Source of the DNA: Bin25 sp026709415
GTDB lineage: Bacteria > Bacteroidota > Bacteroidia > Flavobacteriales > Flavobacteriaceae
Reading direction: 5' to 3'
DNA length: 64,000 bases
Assembly: GCA_965200045.1 (NCBI GenBank)
Contig: OZ241330.1
Location: forward strand, 2,046,001-2,110,000
Within the stretch, counting starts at the first letter, position 1, and the number at the start of each line of letters is the position of its first letter. Below the pieces are notes generated by a model. The model saw nothing but the letters and a program-made list of their open reading frames with translations. It did no database searches and was not told where the DNA came from. The position numbers and the translations under genes are program-made. Shown here piece after piece: positions 28,036 through 37,193 of this stretch.

Positions 28036-29013
28036 TTATTGAAAATAGGAAATTAGAAATTGATCCATCTTTTGTTGTATTCGTCCATTAATATCTTTAG
28101 TGGAAGAAGCTGCAAATTTTTGACTTGTTAACAAATGATACAGTTGGATATAACGTTCCGATAACTGGTTTTGCACATTGAAATCAATAGAGGGTATGGT
28201 TTGATGCTTCCCACCTTGATAACCTCTAGAAATAAGCCACTGACGAAAAAATTCTTTAGATAGATGCTTGACTTGATTGGGGTTTTTGTTTTTATTCTCT
28301 AGACTATGGACATGCATATATCGAGATGAATCCGCTGTATGAACTTCGTCTATTAAAACGATGTCACCCGTTTGCGTTTTTCCAAATTCATACTTGGTAT
28401 CCATCAAAATCAATCCATTTTCTAAAGCCATTTGAGAGCCAAATTCAAATAGCTTGTATGTGTATTTCTCCATCAGTTCATAATCCGAAAGACTTACGAT
28501 TCCATTTTCAACGATTTCATTTTTGGATATATCCACATCATGCCCCTGTTTTGCCTTTGTAGTCGGCGTGATGATGGGTTTTTCAAATGCATCATATAAA
28601 GCTAAGCCATCAGGTAATTCAACCCCACAGATTTCTCGTTTTCCACTCTGATATAAGCGATAGACGTGACCTATGAGGTTGTTTCTAATGACCATTTCTA
28701 CTTCAATGGGTTGGCAATAGTGTCCAATACTTACATTGGGATCTGGACTCACGAGGAACCAGTTAGGGACTATTTTTTTTGACTTTTGAAGCATGTGAAC
28801 AGATAATTGATTCAATACTTGTCCTTTAAATGGTATCCCCACATCCATGACCCGATCAAAAGCAGATACTCGATCTGTTGCAATCATAATCAATAAATCA
28901 TTTTCCAAATGATAAAGATCTCTGACCTTACCTCGATAGATTTTTTTAATTCTATCGAATTGTAAATGACTTTTTAATAGAGTTGGTTGATTATCCAATT
29001 TGATCAATAACAA
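28036..29013 (-). CDS. purC: SAICAR synthase
   Basis: 325 residues. It joins CAIR and aspartate with ATP in de novo purine synthesis. The YRGKVRDLYHLENDLLIMIATDRVSAFD start and the VVIRNNLIGHVYR-like core, EMxxKYTYKLFEFG and IDEVHTADSSRY blocks belong to the family; the C-terminal extension after about residue 240 (KEFFRQWLISRGYQGG) makes it longer than E. coli PurC (237) and is typical of the long bacterial and eukaryotic-like form. It starts six bases behind phoH, so the two form an operon. Confidence 0.94.
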   Translation of the reverse strand: MLLIKLDNQPTLLKSHLQFDRIKKIYRGKVRDLYHLENDLLIMIATDRVSAFDRVMDVGIPFKGQVLNQLSVHMLQKSKKIVPNWFLVSPDPNVSIGHYCQPIEVEMVIRNNLIGHVYRLYQSGKREICGVELPDGLALYDAFEKPIITPTTKAKQGHDVDISKNEIVENGIVSLSDYELMEKYTYKLFEFGSQMALENGLILMDTKYEFGKTQTGDIVLIDEVHTADSSRYMHVHSLENKNKNPNQVKHLSKEFFRQWLISRGYQGGKHQTIPSIDFNVQNQLSERYIQLYHLLTSQKFAASSTKDINGRIQQKMDQFLISYFQ

Positions 29014-29019
29014 GAAGCA

Positions 29020-30003
29020 TTATGATGAAGATTCACTATTTGTTTGAGAATCTGATTTTTGATAAGCCTTAATAATTTTTTTGACGAGATGATGCCTGAT
29101 AACATCCGTTTCATTAAATCGGATGGTGGCTATTTCTTTAATATTTTTAAATAATTGTATAGCCTCCAATAATCCCGAATTACTTTTTTTAGATATATCA
29201 ATTTGTCCTAAATCCCCCGTAACGATAAACTTTGATCCCGTACCCATTCGAGTCAAAAACATTTTCATCTGCTTTTGAGTCGTGTTTTGAGCTTCATCTA
29301 AAATGACAAAGGCATCATCTAAAGTTCGACCTCTCATAAAAGCAATGGGAGCCATTTGAATGACTTTCTTTTCGATGTAGTGCACCAGCTTGACATGGGG
29401 AATCATCACTTGTAAAGCATCGTATAAAGGTTGCATGTATGGATCGAGTTTTTCCTGAATATCACCAGGTAAAAAACCCAAGTGTTCTCCCGCTTCAACG
29501 GCTGGTCTAGTCAATATGATACGTTTTACTTTATGAGTTTTGAGAGCCTCAACCGCTAATGCTAAACTGATGTATGTTTTACCGGTACCAGCCGGTCCAA
29601 CAACAAATACCAAATCGCTTTCAGTCACTTTATGGACTAATTTTCGTTGATTGGGTGTTTTAGGACTGATGATTTTCCCCCCAACGCCATGCACAATTAG
29701 ATCCGATTTAGATTTTTTTTTGACCTGTAAATCAATTCCGTTGGAATGATGGTTTAAAATCTGATCAATGATATCGATACCAAAACGATTATGTTTTTGG
29801 ATATAATCAAACATCAATTCCATTTTATTTTTTAAATTTTTGATTTCCAGCTCCTGGCCGTAGACTTGAATAGAGTTTCCTCGGGCGACTAATTTCAGAT
29901 GAGGAAAAAATGAACTAATCCGATTGATATATGTATTTTGATGGCCATAAAAATCCAACGGACTGATATCCCTTAGATGGATGGTGGTTGAATTTTCTTC
30001 CAT
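29020..30003 (-). CDS. phoH: PhoH-family ATPase
   Basis: 327 residues. A small N-terminal KH-like domain (about 1-95) precedes the PhoH ATPase domain with Walker A GPAGTGKT (136-143), LTRPAVEAGEHLGFLPGD and the Walker B FVILDEAQNTT; FIVTGDLGQID follows. Members are cytoplasmic RNA-linked ATPases of unsettled role, often next to ybeY; no ybeY is seen here. A minus-strand TAATTTTG box lies at 30014-30021. Confidence 0.92.
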   Translation of the reverse strand: MEENSTTIHLRDISPLDFYGHQNTYINRISSFFPHLKLVARGNSIQVYGQELEIKNLKNKMELMFDYIQKHNRFGIDIIDQILNHHSNGIDLQVKKKSKSDLIVHGVGGKIISPKTPNQRKLVHKVTESDLVFVVGPAGTGKTYISLALAVEALKTHKVKRIILTRPAVEAGEHLGFLPGDIQEKLDPYMQPLYDALQVMIPHVKLVHYIEKKVIQMAPIAFMRGRTLDDAFVILDEAQNTTQKQMKMFLTRMGTGSKFIVTGDLGQIDISKKSNSGLLEAIQLFKNIKEIATIRFNETDVIRHHLVKKIIKAYQKSDSQTNSESSS

Positions 30004-30013
30004 GTGGTGACTA

Positions 30014-30071
30014 CAAAATTAAGGAGAATTGATCGTATTCATTTTTTACAAAATTTGATTTTATAGTTTTG
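30014..30071. promoter_or_regulatory. Divergent -7 boxes for phoH and SAM-hydrolase genes
   Basis: Minus strand TAATTTTG at 30014-30021 (for phoH) and plus strand TAGTTTTG at 30064-30071 (for the SAM hydrolase gene) both match TAnnTTTG and stand 10 and 8 bases from the respective start codons. -33 boxes are not clear. Confidence 0.5.
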
Positions 30072-30079
30072 TTTCGACC

Positions 30080-30913
30080 ATGAATATCATTACATTAACG
30101 ACGGATTTTGGAACCAAAAATTATTGGTTATCAGCTATCAAGACCAAAATAATTCAAGCGGTACCCCATGTATCTATCATCGATATTTCTCATGACATAA
30201 GTCCCTATAATTATTTAGAGTGTGCCTATGTTCTCAAAAGTTGTATTCCTCTACATAAACCCAATACAGTTCACATCATTGGATTTGAAGCTTCACCCAA
30301 ACCAGACATCCCGATATTAATCGTTCAATTACATAAGCAATTTTTTGTCGTGGCTGATAATGGATTAATGGGATTGATCACACAAAAAAAAGAAATAGAG
30401 CAAATCATATCCGTTTCAAAACAAATGATTAACCAAACTCCTTTTATTACGCTAGATACCTTGACTGAAATCGGTATCGAATTGGTCAAAGGAAAAAGTC
30501 CAACATCTCTTGGCACTATAGTAAATCAAATCGATTTGTTGACGCCAGATCAACCCATTATTGATCCGTTACAATCAAAAATTAAAGGAAGTATTATTTA
30601 TATCGATCGGTATGGTAATTTGGTCACTAATATCACCCAATCCATCTTTAGATCGGTATTGAACAACCAAAGTTTTCGTATCCATGCTAGAAGTTTTGTC
30701 ATCGATAAAATTTTTCATTCTTACAGCGAATGCGCCACAAAATACAACTCGACCAGAAGTCCATTGGGATCAAAATTTGCTATTTTCAATTCTAATAAAC
30801 TTTTGGAAATAGGTGTTTATAAAGGCGATCCCAACACCGTTGGAAGCGCCAGTTCTTTATATGGCTTGAATTATAGAGATCCCATAACCATCGAATTTTT
30901 CAATTCAAACTAG
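30080..30913 (+). CDS. SAM hydroxide adenosyltransferase (DUF62 family)
   Basis: 277 residues. DUF62 enzymes cleave S-adenosylmethionine with water to adenosine and methionine and are related to fluorinase/chlorinase. The start LTTDFGTKNYW, the central DHS/ISHDI block and ADNGLMGL are family signatures; the C-terminal half (from IYIDRYGNLVTNI) is the second, beta-rich domain. The extended halide-specific loop of fluorinase is not evident. It stands in front of gldF, as in many Cytophagales; the biological link is unknown. Confidence 0.88.
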   Translation: MNIITLTTDFGTKNYWLSAIKTKIIQAVPHVSIIDISHDISPYNYLECAYVLKSCIPLHKPNTVHIIGFEASPKPDIPILIVQLHKQFFVVADNGLMGLITQKKEIEQIISVSKQMINQTPFITLDTLTEIGIELVKGKSPTSLGTIVNQIDLLTPDQPIIDPLQSKIKGSIIYIDRYGNLVTNITQSIFRSVLNNQSFRIHARSFVIDKIFHSYSECATKYNSTRSPLGSKFAIFNSNKLLEIGVYKGDPNTVGSASSLYGLNYRDPITIEFFNSN

Positions 30914-31660
30914 TTGAAAAATATTTTTCAAATAGCTATTGGCGATCTAAAGCTGATGCATCGAACCAAAATAGGTTACCTCATCATTGGCGTTTATTTA
31001 ATTGTGAACAGTTTATTGTTTTGGATTATTGAAAATCCATATAACATTCTTTCAACAGGTATTGGCGATTTAAGACCGTTTTTTGAATTGAGTCCATGGC
31101 TTTTGGCTCTATTGATTCCAGCCATTGGCATGAAAAGCTTTACTGATGAAATCCAAAATAAAACCATTGAAGTGCTGTTTTCAAAACCCCTATCCAGTTC
31201 GCACTTGGTACTAGGAAAGTTTTTTGGATTGCTATTGTTGATTTGTGTTAGTCTGATTCCTCTTCTAATTTATTTTTTTACTATTCAACTATTAATCGTT
31301 TCAAACGGCTCATTCGAACTGATAAGCCATTTGAGTGGATTAATGGGAATTTTTTTAATCGCATTGGTTTTTAGCGCCATTACTTTATGTCTATCATTGC
31401 TACTTAAAAACTCGGTTTTAGTTTTAATTATCGGGTTGATAATCTGTTGTTTTCATTACTATGGGTGGTTTTATTTAGCCGAGCTGTCCAGTAGCACCCA
31501 ATGGTTCAATGCTTTAAAAAGCTTTGGAATTATTGATCATTACAAGGGGTTATCAAAAGGGATATTGAATGTTTCAGATATAGTTTATTATTTATTGAAT
31601 ATTCTATTGTTTTTGTATTTATCGACTTTATTTCTTGAACGTTTAAAATTTCAGAAATGA
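30914..31660 (+). CDS. gldF: Gliding-motility-type ABC transporter permease GldF
   Basis: 248 residues, six predicted membrane segments (hydrophobic stretches near 20-40, 60-75, 105-130, 140-165, 170-190, 220-240). DLRPFFELSPWLLALLIPAIGMKSFTDE and NKTIEVLFSKPLS are typical for the GldF permease. It should form an inner-membrane ABC complex with GldG and an ATPase GldA that is not in the window. The start is TTG directly behind the TAG of the previous gene; the next Met is 14 codons further in. GldG begins four bases before its stop. Confidence 0.9.
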   Translation: MKNIFQIAIGDLKLMHRTKIGYLIIGVYLIVNSLLFWIIENPYNILSTGIGDLRPFFELSPWLLALLIPAIGMKSFTDEIQNKTIEVLFSKPLSSSHLVLGKFFGLLLLICVSLIPLLIYFFTIQLLIVSNGSFELISHLSGLMGIFLIALVFSAITLCLSLLLKNSVLVLIIGLIICCFHYYGWFYLAELSSSTQWFNALKSFGIIDHYKGLSKGILNVSDIVYYLLNILLFLYLSTLFLERLKFQK

Positions 31661-33324
31661 ATTGGTTAACACATTTTCTGTGGATATTTTCGTTGTCTGT
31701 TTTATTCCTAGCGAATCGACTTCATTTTATACATCACCGAGTTGATCTGACTTCTGATAAACGGTACAGTTTATCCACAACGACCATCGAGCTGATTGAA
31801 GACGTGAGTCAATTAATAACGATAGATATTCTTTTATCAGGTCATCTCCCCCCTTCTTTTTTGAGACTTCGATCTGAGCTGGATCAATTCCTTGAATTAA
31901 TCACAGAAAAAACCGATTCCATTGTTATCAACATGGTTGATTCAAAATGGTTAGAAAACAATCAAAATGCAAATTTGATAAGTGAAAACTTGGGTATTCA
32001 ACCCCATTATGTTTTTAAGCAAATAAGAAACACAACCAATCAAACGACGGTATTTCCTTGGTTAATTATTCATAATGAGACGGCTTCTTTTCCCATTAGT
32101 TTATTATCCTCAAAACAATCCCTGACACAACCAGAATTAGTCCTTGAATCTATTGAGTTATTGGAAAAAACTTTACTGGAAGGCATTTACCAAGCTGCCA
32201 TTAAAAATAAAAAGAACATCGCTGTTTTAAAATCTAACAAGACAAGTGATGATTTGTATTTGACTGATTGGTTATTATCATTAAAAAAATATTATGATTT
32301 GGCTTCATTTGATTTTAAAGCCGCTGGAATATCAACACAAAAAACGTATGAAAATCTAAACCGTTTTGAAGTTTTAATAATCTCTAATCCAAGAGAAGAA
32401 TTTACCCTTGAAGAAAAGTTTATTATAGACCAATTCACTTGCCATGGGGGTCGTATCATTTGGCTCATCAATCCATTGGATGTCAATTTGAAAAATCTTT
32501 ACCAAACTGAAAATGGGTATTTGCCACAAATTAATGATTTAGCAATGGATGATCTATTTTTTAAATATCAATTTCGTTTTCAAAATCAGTTGGTTGCTGA
32601 TTTATACGCTTCCCCTATCGTTCTAGCCACAGGTAAAAATGAATCTAGTCAGTATGCCCCCTTTTTATATCCCTATTTTCCAATAATACAACCCAATCAA
32701 AATCATCCAATTTCAAATCGAATCAATAGCGTGTGGACACGATTGACTAGTCCCATCGACACATTAAAAGGCGATCTAAACAAAACGGTTTTATTAGCCT
32801 CTTCTGAATATTCTAAGGGCTCAGGCTATCCTATACGCCTGGATTTGAAAACGGCTGGTCAAACGCCTGAATTTGAATCTTTTAATCAACAACATTTTAT
32901 GGTAGGAATTCTAGTGGAGGGGCTATTCGAATCTCTTTTTACCCATAGAATACATCCTTTTGATATGGATGACTTCAAAAATAACGGTCATTCTGCTTGG
33001 TTGGTTATTACTGATGGTAATTTTGGTGAAAATCAAATAGAGCAAAGCCGGCCACTACCATTGGGGTATGATAAGTGGACCAACAACACCTATGAAAATA
33101 AATCGTTTTTAGTCAATAGTGTCCATCATTTGACTGGTCATCATGAAATTTTATCTTTAGGACAAAAGAAAATGAGTTTGTCTCAATTGGATTTAGTGAA
33201 GATCGAAAGAAACGAAATGGGCATAAAATTATTCATGATATCCATTCCATTAATCGTTATTGGTGTACTTTGGGTATTAATTCAGATTTTAGTAAAACAT
33301 CCCAAAAAAACGATAATTAATTGA
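31657..33324 (+). CDS. gldG: Gliding-motility ABC transporter substrate component GldG
   Basis: 555 residues. N-terminal membrane helix (about 5-22), a large periplasmic ABC_transp_aux domain with the marker VDLTSDKRYSLS (about 30-41) and GGRIIWLINP near residue 268, and a C-terminal helix (about 523-545). Order and overlap with gldF (4 bases) match the gldFG pair of Bacteroidota. Whether this cell glides cannot be told from two of the genes. Confidence 0.9.
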   Translation: MNWLTHFLWIFSLSVLFLANRLHFIHHRVDLTSDKRYSLSTTTIELIEDVSQLITIDILLSGHLPPSFLRLRSELDQFLELITEKTDSIVINMVDSKWLENNQNANLISENLGIQPHYVFKQIRNTTNQTTVFPWLIIHNETASFPISLLSSKQSLTQPELVLESIELLEKTLLEGIYQAAIKNKKNIAVLKSNKTSDDLYLTDWLLSLKKYYDLASFDFKAAGISTQKTYENLNRFEVLIISNPREEFTLEEKFIIDQFTCHGGRIIWLINPLDVNLKNLYQTENGYLPQINDLAMDDLFFKYQFRFQNQLVADLYASPIVLATGKNESSQYAPFLYPYFPIIQPNQNHPISNRINSVWTRLTSPIDTLKGDLNKTVLLASSEYSKGSGYPIRLDLKTAGQTPEFESFNQQHFMVGILVEGLFESLFTHRIHPFDMDDFKNNGHSAWLVITDGNFGENQIEQSRPLPLGYDKWTNNTYENKSFLVNSVHHLTGHHEILSLGQKKMSLSQLDLVKIERNEMGIKLFMISIPLIVIGVLWVLIQILVKHPKKTIIN

Positions 33325-33336
33325 AATCATTAAACT

Positions 33337-33344
33337 TATATTTG
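33337..33344 (+). promoter_or_regulatory. -7 box of dnaN (TATATTTG)
   Basis: TATATTTG fits TAnnTTTG and ends 15 bases before the dnaN ATG. It lies behind the gldG stop, so dnaN can have its own promoter. Confidence 0.5.
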
Positions 33345-33359
33345 TCAAATTAGCATCGC

Positions 33360-34478
33360 ATGGAATTTTTAGTCAATAGTCAAACGTTAGTCGATGAATT
33401 AACCAATTTAATTGGTGTGGTACACACCACGAATAGTTTACCTATTCTAAATAATGTCTTGTTTGAATTGGATAATAATAGTCTCAAATTAACCACTTCG
33501 GATCTTGATACGACTTTGTCTTCTGTTATTGAAGTAGAGTCTAAAGAGAAAGCCATCTTCTGTCTTCCTGCAAGAATGTTGTTTGAAGCACTTAAAACAT
33601 TTCAACCACAGCCACTTACATTTTCAAAAAATGGAGATAACATCACTTTTGTTTCAAAAAAAGGACGGTTTCAATTGGCGTGTATTCCCGGAGATGATTT
33701 TCCCAAACCTCTTGAAATTCCATCTCCTGAATCGGTGACGATTCCCCTACATCAATTAAACTTAGGATTAAATAATACTCTTTTTGCTGTAGGTCCAGAG
33801 GAGTTGAGAAAAGTTTTAACGGGGGTTTTCTTTTATTTTAGTGATGAGTCTACCGATTTGGTTTCTACCGATGGGCATAAATTGGTTCTATACAGTTTAA
33901 AATCAATTACTCGAAAAGAGGCCGTTGGGTTTATTGTTCCTAAAAGACCATTGAGTTTATTAAAGGGGATATTGTCGGTGAGTGAGGGGGTTGTAACCAT
34001 TGAATATAATAAATCCAACGCTCGATTTAAAGTTGATCATTCGATGGTGACTTGTAAGTTGATTGATGGTAAATTTCCAAACTATAAAAATGTCTTTCCT
34101 CCAAAATCTGATTTACCCAATGTTTTAACCATCGATCGAATTCAATTCAAAAGCTTAGTTGATCGAAGCATTCATTTTGCTTCTAGAACGGGCTCAGAAG
34201 TTAATTTAAAACTCGAAGGGTCAAGCTTAACTATTAATGCTCAAAATTCAGATTATAATCAGTCATCGGTTGAATCTATCAATTGTGATTATCATGGCGA
34301 TGATATGAACATCTCTTTTAATGCTCGTTTTTTATCTGAAATGTTAAAAACTTTAGATAGTCAATATGTGCATTTAAAGATGGGATTACCCAATGCCATT
34401 AGTATTTTGACTCCATTTGTCGAAGAAAATCAAGAAATTGAACACGAGACTGAAATGTTGATCATGCCCACTAGGTGA
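33360..34478 (+). CDS. dnaN: DNA polymerase III beta subunit (sliding clamp)
   Basis: 372 residues, normal length. A homodimeric ring on DNA that tethers the polymerase. The three-domain repeat is visible: domain 1 to about residue 120, then PLHQLNLGLNNTLFAVG, VSTDGHKLVLYS and the C-terminal half with GKFPNYKNVFP and the end LIMPTR (usually M.P[ML]R), which contributes to the partner-binding pocket. Location next to gldFG rather than dnaA is usual for Cytophagales. Confidence 0.96.
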   Translation: MEFLVNSQTLVDELTNLIGVVHTTNSLPILNNVLFELDNNSLKLTTSDLDTTLSSVIEVESKEKAIFCLPARMLFEALKTFQPQPLTFSKNGDNITFVSKKGRFQLACIPGDDFPKPLEIPSPESVTIPLHQLNLGLNNTLFAVGPEELRKVLTGVFFYFSDESTDLVSTDGHKLVLYSLKSITRKEAVGFIVPKRPLSLLKGILSVSEGVVTIEYNKSNARFKVDHSMVTCKLIDGKFPNYKNVFPPKSDLPNVLTIDRIQFKSLVDRSIHFASRTGSEVNLKLEGSSLTINAQNSDYNQSSVESINCDYHGDDMNISFNARFLSEMLKTLDSQYVHLKMGLPNAISILTPFVEENQEIEHETEMLIMPTR

Positions 34479-34891
34479 TCTTTTTTTTGCGCATTCATAA
34501 AAGCCACAAACAGAATAATTTTATCCCTATACGTGTTGCGTATATCAGTGTCATTGAGCCGCTCGTTTCAGTCAAACTGACCCACCCAATAAAGCCAAAT
34601 TGATCCATCGGATCTTAGAAGAGTGCTGTCAAGAAAAGTGTATAGCTCTGCATCATCGCCAAAGACATCCCGGTGGTGATATCACCCAATCCAAGTCATC
34701 TTAGCAAGGCACACCACACCATCGGAGTAGAAACGAGTTTTCAGAACAGGAGATGTTGGGGGTTTACTACTGATTTAATAGCGATTGACCAAAGATCCTA
34801 TGTATTGGTTTCCGTTTTTTCTCTCTGAGAACTACGGACTTCACTTTTGCATTGGTGTCCCAATTTGGATAATGGGAAAAGACTCCATTAT
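34479..34891. other. Gene-free stretch, probable relic
   Basis: Between dnaN and the broken regulator gene. From 34550 to 34740 the base composition is richer in GC than nearby; one plus-strand frame reads ARFSQTDPPNKAKLIHRILEE..., then runs into stops. Possibly debris of a transposase. No family recognised. Confidence 0.4.
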
Positions 34892-36054
34892 TTACTGATT
34901 ATCATTTTGATTCGGTCTTTTAATCACGGAAATAAATAGTTCTCTGTCAGAGTCATTGATTAATTCCAAATCAGGAGTATTTTCATAGGCTCTCGGTATG
35001 CCGCTACCAACTCCCCAAAATGGAATAACAAATCTTGCGTTGGTGAATAGTATGGGGTTTCTTGGTACAGAAGTTCCAATTTTAACATTGTCAATAGTCA
35101 ATGAATTTGGAAGTTTACCGGGACTTACAATCTCCATTCTATTGTCAAAAATGAACACCTTGATACTTGAAGAGATAAAATAATCTCGGTGTATAAGAGC
35201 ATTGACAAGCAATTCTTCAATAGTTTCTATCGGTATTTCTAATTTAGGTTGTGAATTAAACCCATCTTCTACTTGCACCTTTCTTAAATTTCGAGTGATA
35301 AAAGAAAGTGTTTTGTTGTACAATTTCTTTAGATTTCCAGAAAAAGGATTTTCTTTATCTCGGAATTGATTGGAACTGATTTCATTACCAAAAACAGAAA
35401 CACACTGTATTGTGAATATTGGCTTGAATTGTTGGGGGTTCTTACCAAACAAAAGTAAGCCCGCTAGGTTGATTTTTCCTTCTTTGGACATACCAAGATT
35501 AGAAAGAATTGAAGCGGGGGATTGTTCCAATTTTTTTTTAGTTTTTGCAAGGATGAACTCTTGAAAAAATTCATGGTCAATGTCATTAATAGTTGTTCCT
35601 TTTACAATGGCTTTCTCTGCAAAATATTTCCATCACCTTGAAGTATTCTCACAATTTCTTCTTTGGTATCCACTTTTCTTTTGTCTGAACCATTTTTCAC
35701 CCAAATGATTCCGTTATTGTCCATATGTGGTTTGCTTGTCCCTTCGGAAACATGAGCAACAAGAACATTTTGGTTTTCTACTCTTATCGTTTCTGTATAG
35801 ATGTTGATTGGGGCCTTAACATTATTAGATGCTGCATTGGCTAATAACTCATTGGTGTCTTGAAGCTCTTTGAATGAAAGCCCTTTAATGTTTCCTGTTT
35901 TATCATCAACTCCAACGATTAAGACTCCGCCTTTTGTATTAGAAAAAGCCACCATTTCGGCACCAATAGAATTGGCATTCAATACACGAGTTTTAAACTG
36001 AACTTTACTCGATTCTCCCATTTGAATTGAATCTAATAAATCAAATGTGTCCAT
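34892..36054 (-). pseudogene. Schlafen-AlbA_2 / HATPase_c_4 regulator, frameshifted
   Basis: A single gene of about 390 codons is split into two frames. The first (36054 to 35602) holds the AlbA_2 (Schlafen-type) domain: ESSKVQFKTR, AFSNTKGGVLIVGVDD. It stops at 35602. Adding one T to the TTTT run at 35621-35624 restores a continuous frame (..NIFAEKAIVKG.., HEFFQEFILAKTKKKLEQ..) into the second part (to 34892) with AGLLLFGKNPQ, NALIHRDY and the HATPase_c_4 block. Intact members are ATP-binding transcription regulators or conflict proteins. So this copy is a one-base-deletion pseudogene, unless the missing T is a sequence error. Confidence 0.85.
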
Positions 36055-36551
36055 AATTCATAAATTCTTTTTCTGTTGTTGAACGCATCTTGACCTCCTT
36101 CCATGATGTTTCCTATTTTATTTCGGATGATTTTATTACCAACGCTTCCAAGATTTGCTTGAATACTGTTTGAGTCATATTGACACGAAATGACTTGTTC
36201 GCAATCTCCAAGTACTGGAATGTTCGGATTGTGAGTAGCAAAAATGAATTGTGAAGAGTTTTTTAACCCCTTTAATAGCAAAATTACATCTCTATAGATT
36301 GTTTGGTTATCCAAATCACCTTCTGGCTGGTCAATAATCATCAGGTCGCTACCTTTTAACGTCAATAAGAATCTAATCAGAACAGAAGCTTTTTGGCCTA
36401 AAGAATGCTCGTTAAATCTTCGATTCTCATAGATAATATCAAACTTATTGGGGACCCTATAGGTTAAAAAAGATTCTAAATTGTTGTTGAAATATTCTCT
36501 ATAAGTATTTAATTGAGTATTACCAATCCTTTCAGAAATTCTAGTTTCCAA
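36033..36551 (-). pseudogene. C-terminal fragment of an SMC/TrlF-like ABC ATPase
   Basis: 172 codons with no plausible start of their own. The C-terminal ATPase half is clear: signature motif SLGQKASVL, Walker B LMIIDQPEGDLDN, and an H-loop FATHNPNIPVLGD. TrlF-type ATPases end this way. The N-terminal half with Walker A is not found upstream: the frame has a stop just before GGACAACAATTTC (about 36607). It overlaps the regulator gene by 22 bases, suggesting they were one operon. Confidence 0.75.
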
Positions 36552-36878
36552 TTGGTTTAAATCTTCATAAACTTCAATTAAATCGCTGTGATTATCTTGA
36601 AATTGTTGTCCCTAAAATTACTACCTCTGAAATTTTCTTTTAAACAACTTTCAAAACTTTGCTTTGTTTTATATCCCAAATGAGGATAGTCGTTTAACTT
36701 ATGTTTTATATTATGGGATGAATTTTCGAATCTGAAGCAAGGATAACAGACTGCAAAATTCAAGTTGGTGAAAGAAACTCTAAAAGAACACAACAACAAT
36801 CCAAGAACTAATCCGTCGTTTTGAAGTTGATCGCGTACCAATATCCAATTGGAAAAGGCAGTGATTAAAATCACGGAA
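36552..36878. other. Gene-free stretch upstream of ATPase fragment
   Basis: A frame of 98 codons (36578-36874, GTG start) has no recognisable homology and the composition of noncoding DNA; it is taken as noncoding remnant. The GTGATTAAAATCAC palindrome at 36861-36874 may terminate the rpo operon. Confidence 0.4.
36851..36874 (-). terminator. Possible terminator of the tuf-rpoC operon
   Basis: On the minus strand GTGATT-TT-AATCAC forms a 6-bp stem directly after the DUF3467 stop and is followed by TGCCTTTTCC. The stem is short and the T-run weak. Confidence 0.35.
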
Positions 36879-37193
36879 TTAAGCTTCTCCCTTTAGACCC
36901 AAATTCAAAGGGATGTCCATGGGTTCTTTGCTGCTGATTTCTCCAAAAGCAGTTTGATATTTTCGAATATTTTGACCCAGTGCACGATGCAATCGTTTAG
37001 CATGCTCAGGTGTTAAAATAATTCTACTCTTAACTCTTGCCTTGGATGAACCAGGCATGACCGAAAGAAAATCAACCACAAATTCAGTACGCGAATGATT
37101 AATGACTGCCAAATTAGAATAAACACCATCAGCCGTTCGTTCATCAATGCTAATATCCAATTTTTGCTTTTCCTGTTTTTTATTTTCGGTCAT
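36879..37193 (-). CDS. DUF3467 protein behind rpoC
   Basis: 104 residues. DUF3467 marker ADGVYSNLAVINHSRTEFVVDF and RVKSRIILTPEHAKRLHRAL. It overlaps the rpoC stop by one base (TAATG), and the pairing with rpoC is conserved in Bacteroidota. The function is unknown; coupling suggests a role with RNA polymerase. Confidence 0.88.
   Translation of the reverse strand: MTENKKQEKQKLDISIDERTADGVYSNLAVINHSRTEFVVDFLSVMPGSSKARVKSRIILTPEHAKRLHRALGQNIRKYQTAFGEISSKEPMDIPLNLGLKGEA

Noticed and set aside
34550..34740. Frame ARFSQTDPPNKAKLIH... as transposase
   Set aside because: Too short and without diagnostic motifs; kept only as a possible relic.
36578..36874. 98-codon minus-strand frame as the N-terminal part of the ATPase fragment
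   Set aside because: It is in a different frame, lacks Walker A and shows no coherent coding pattern.
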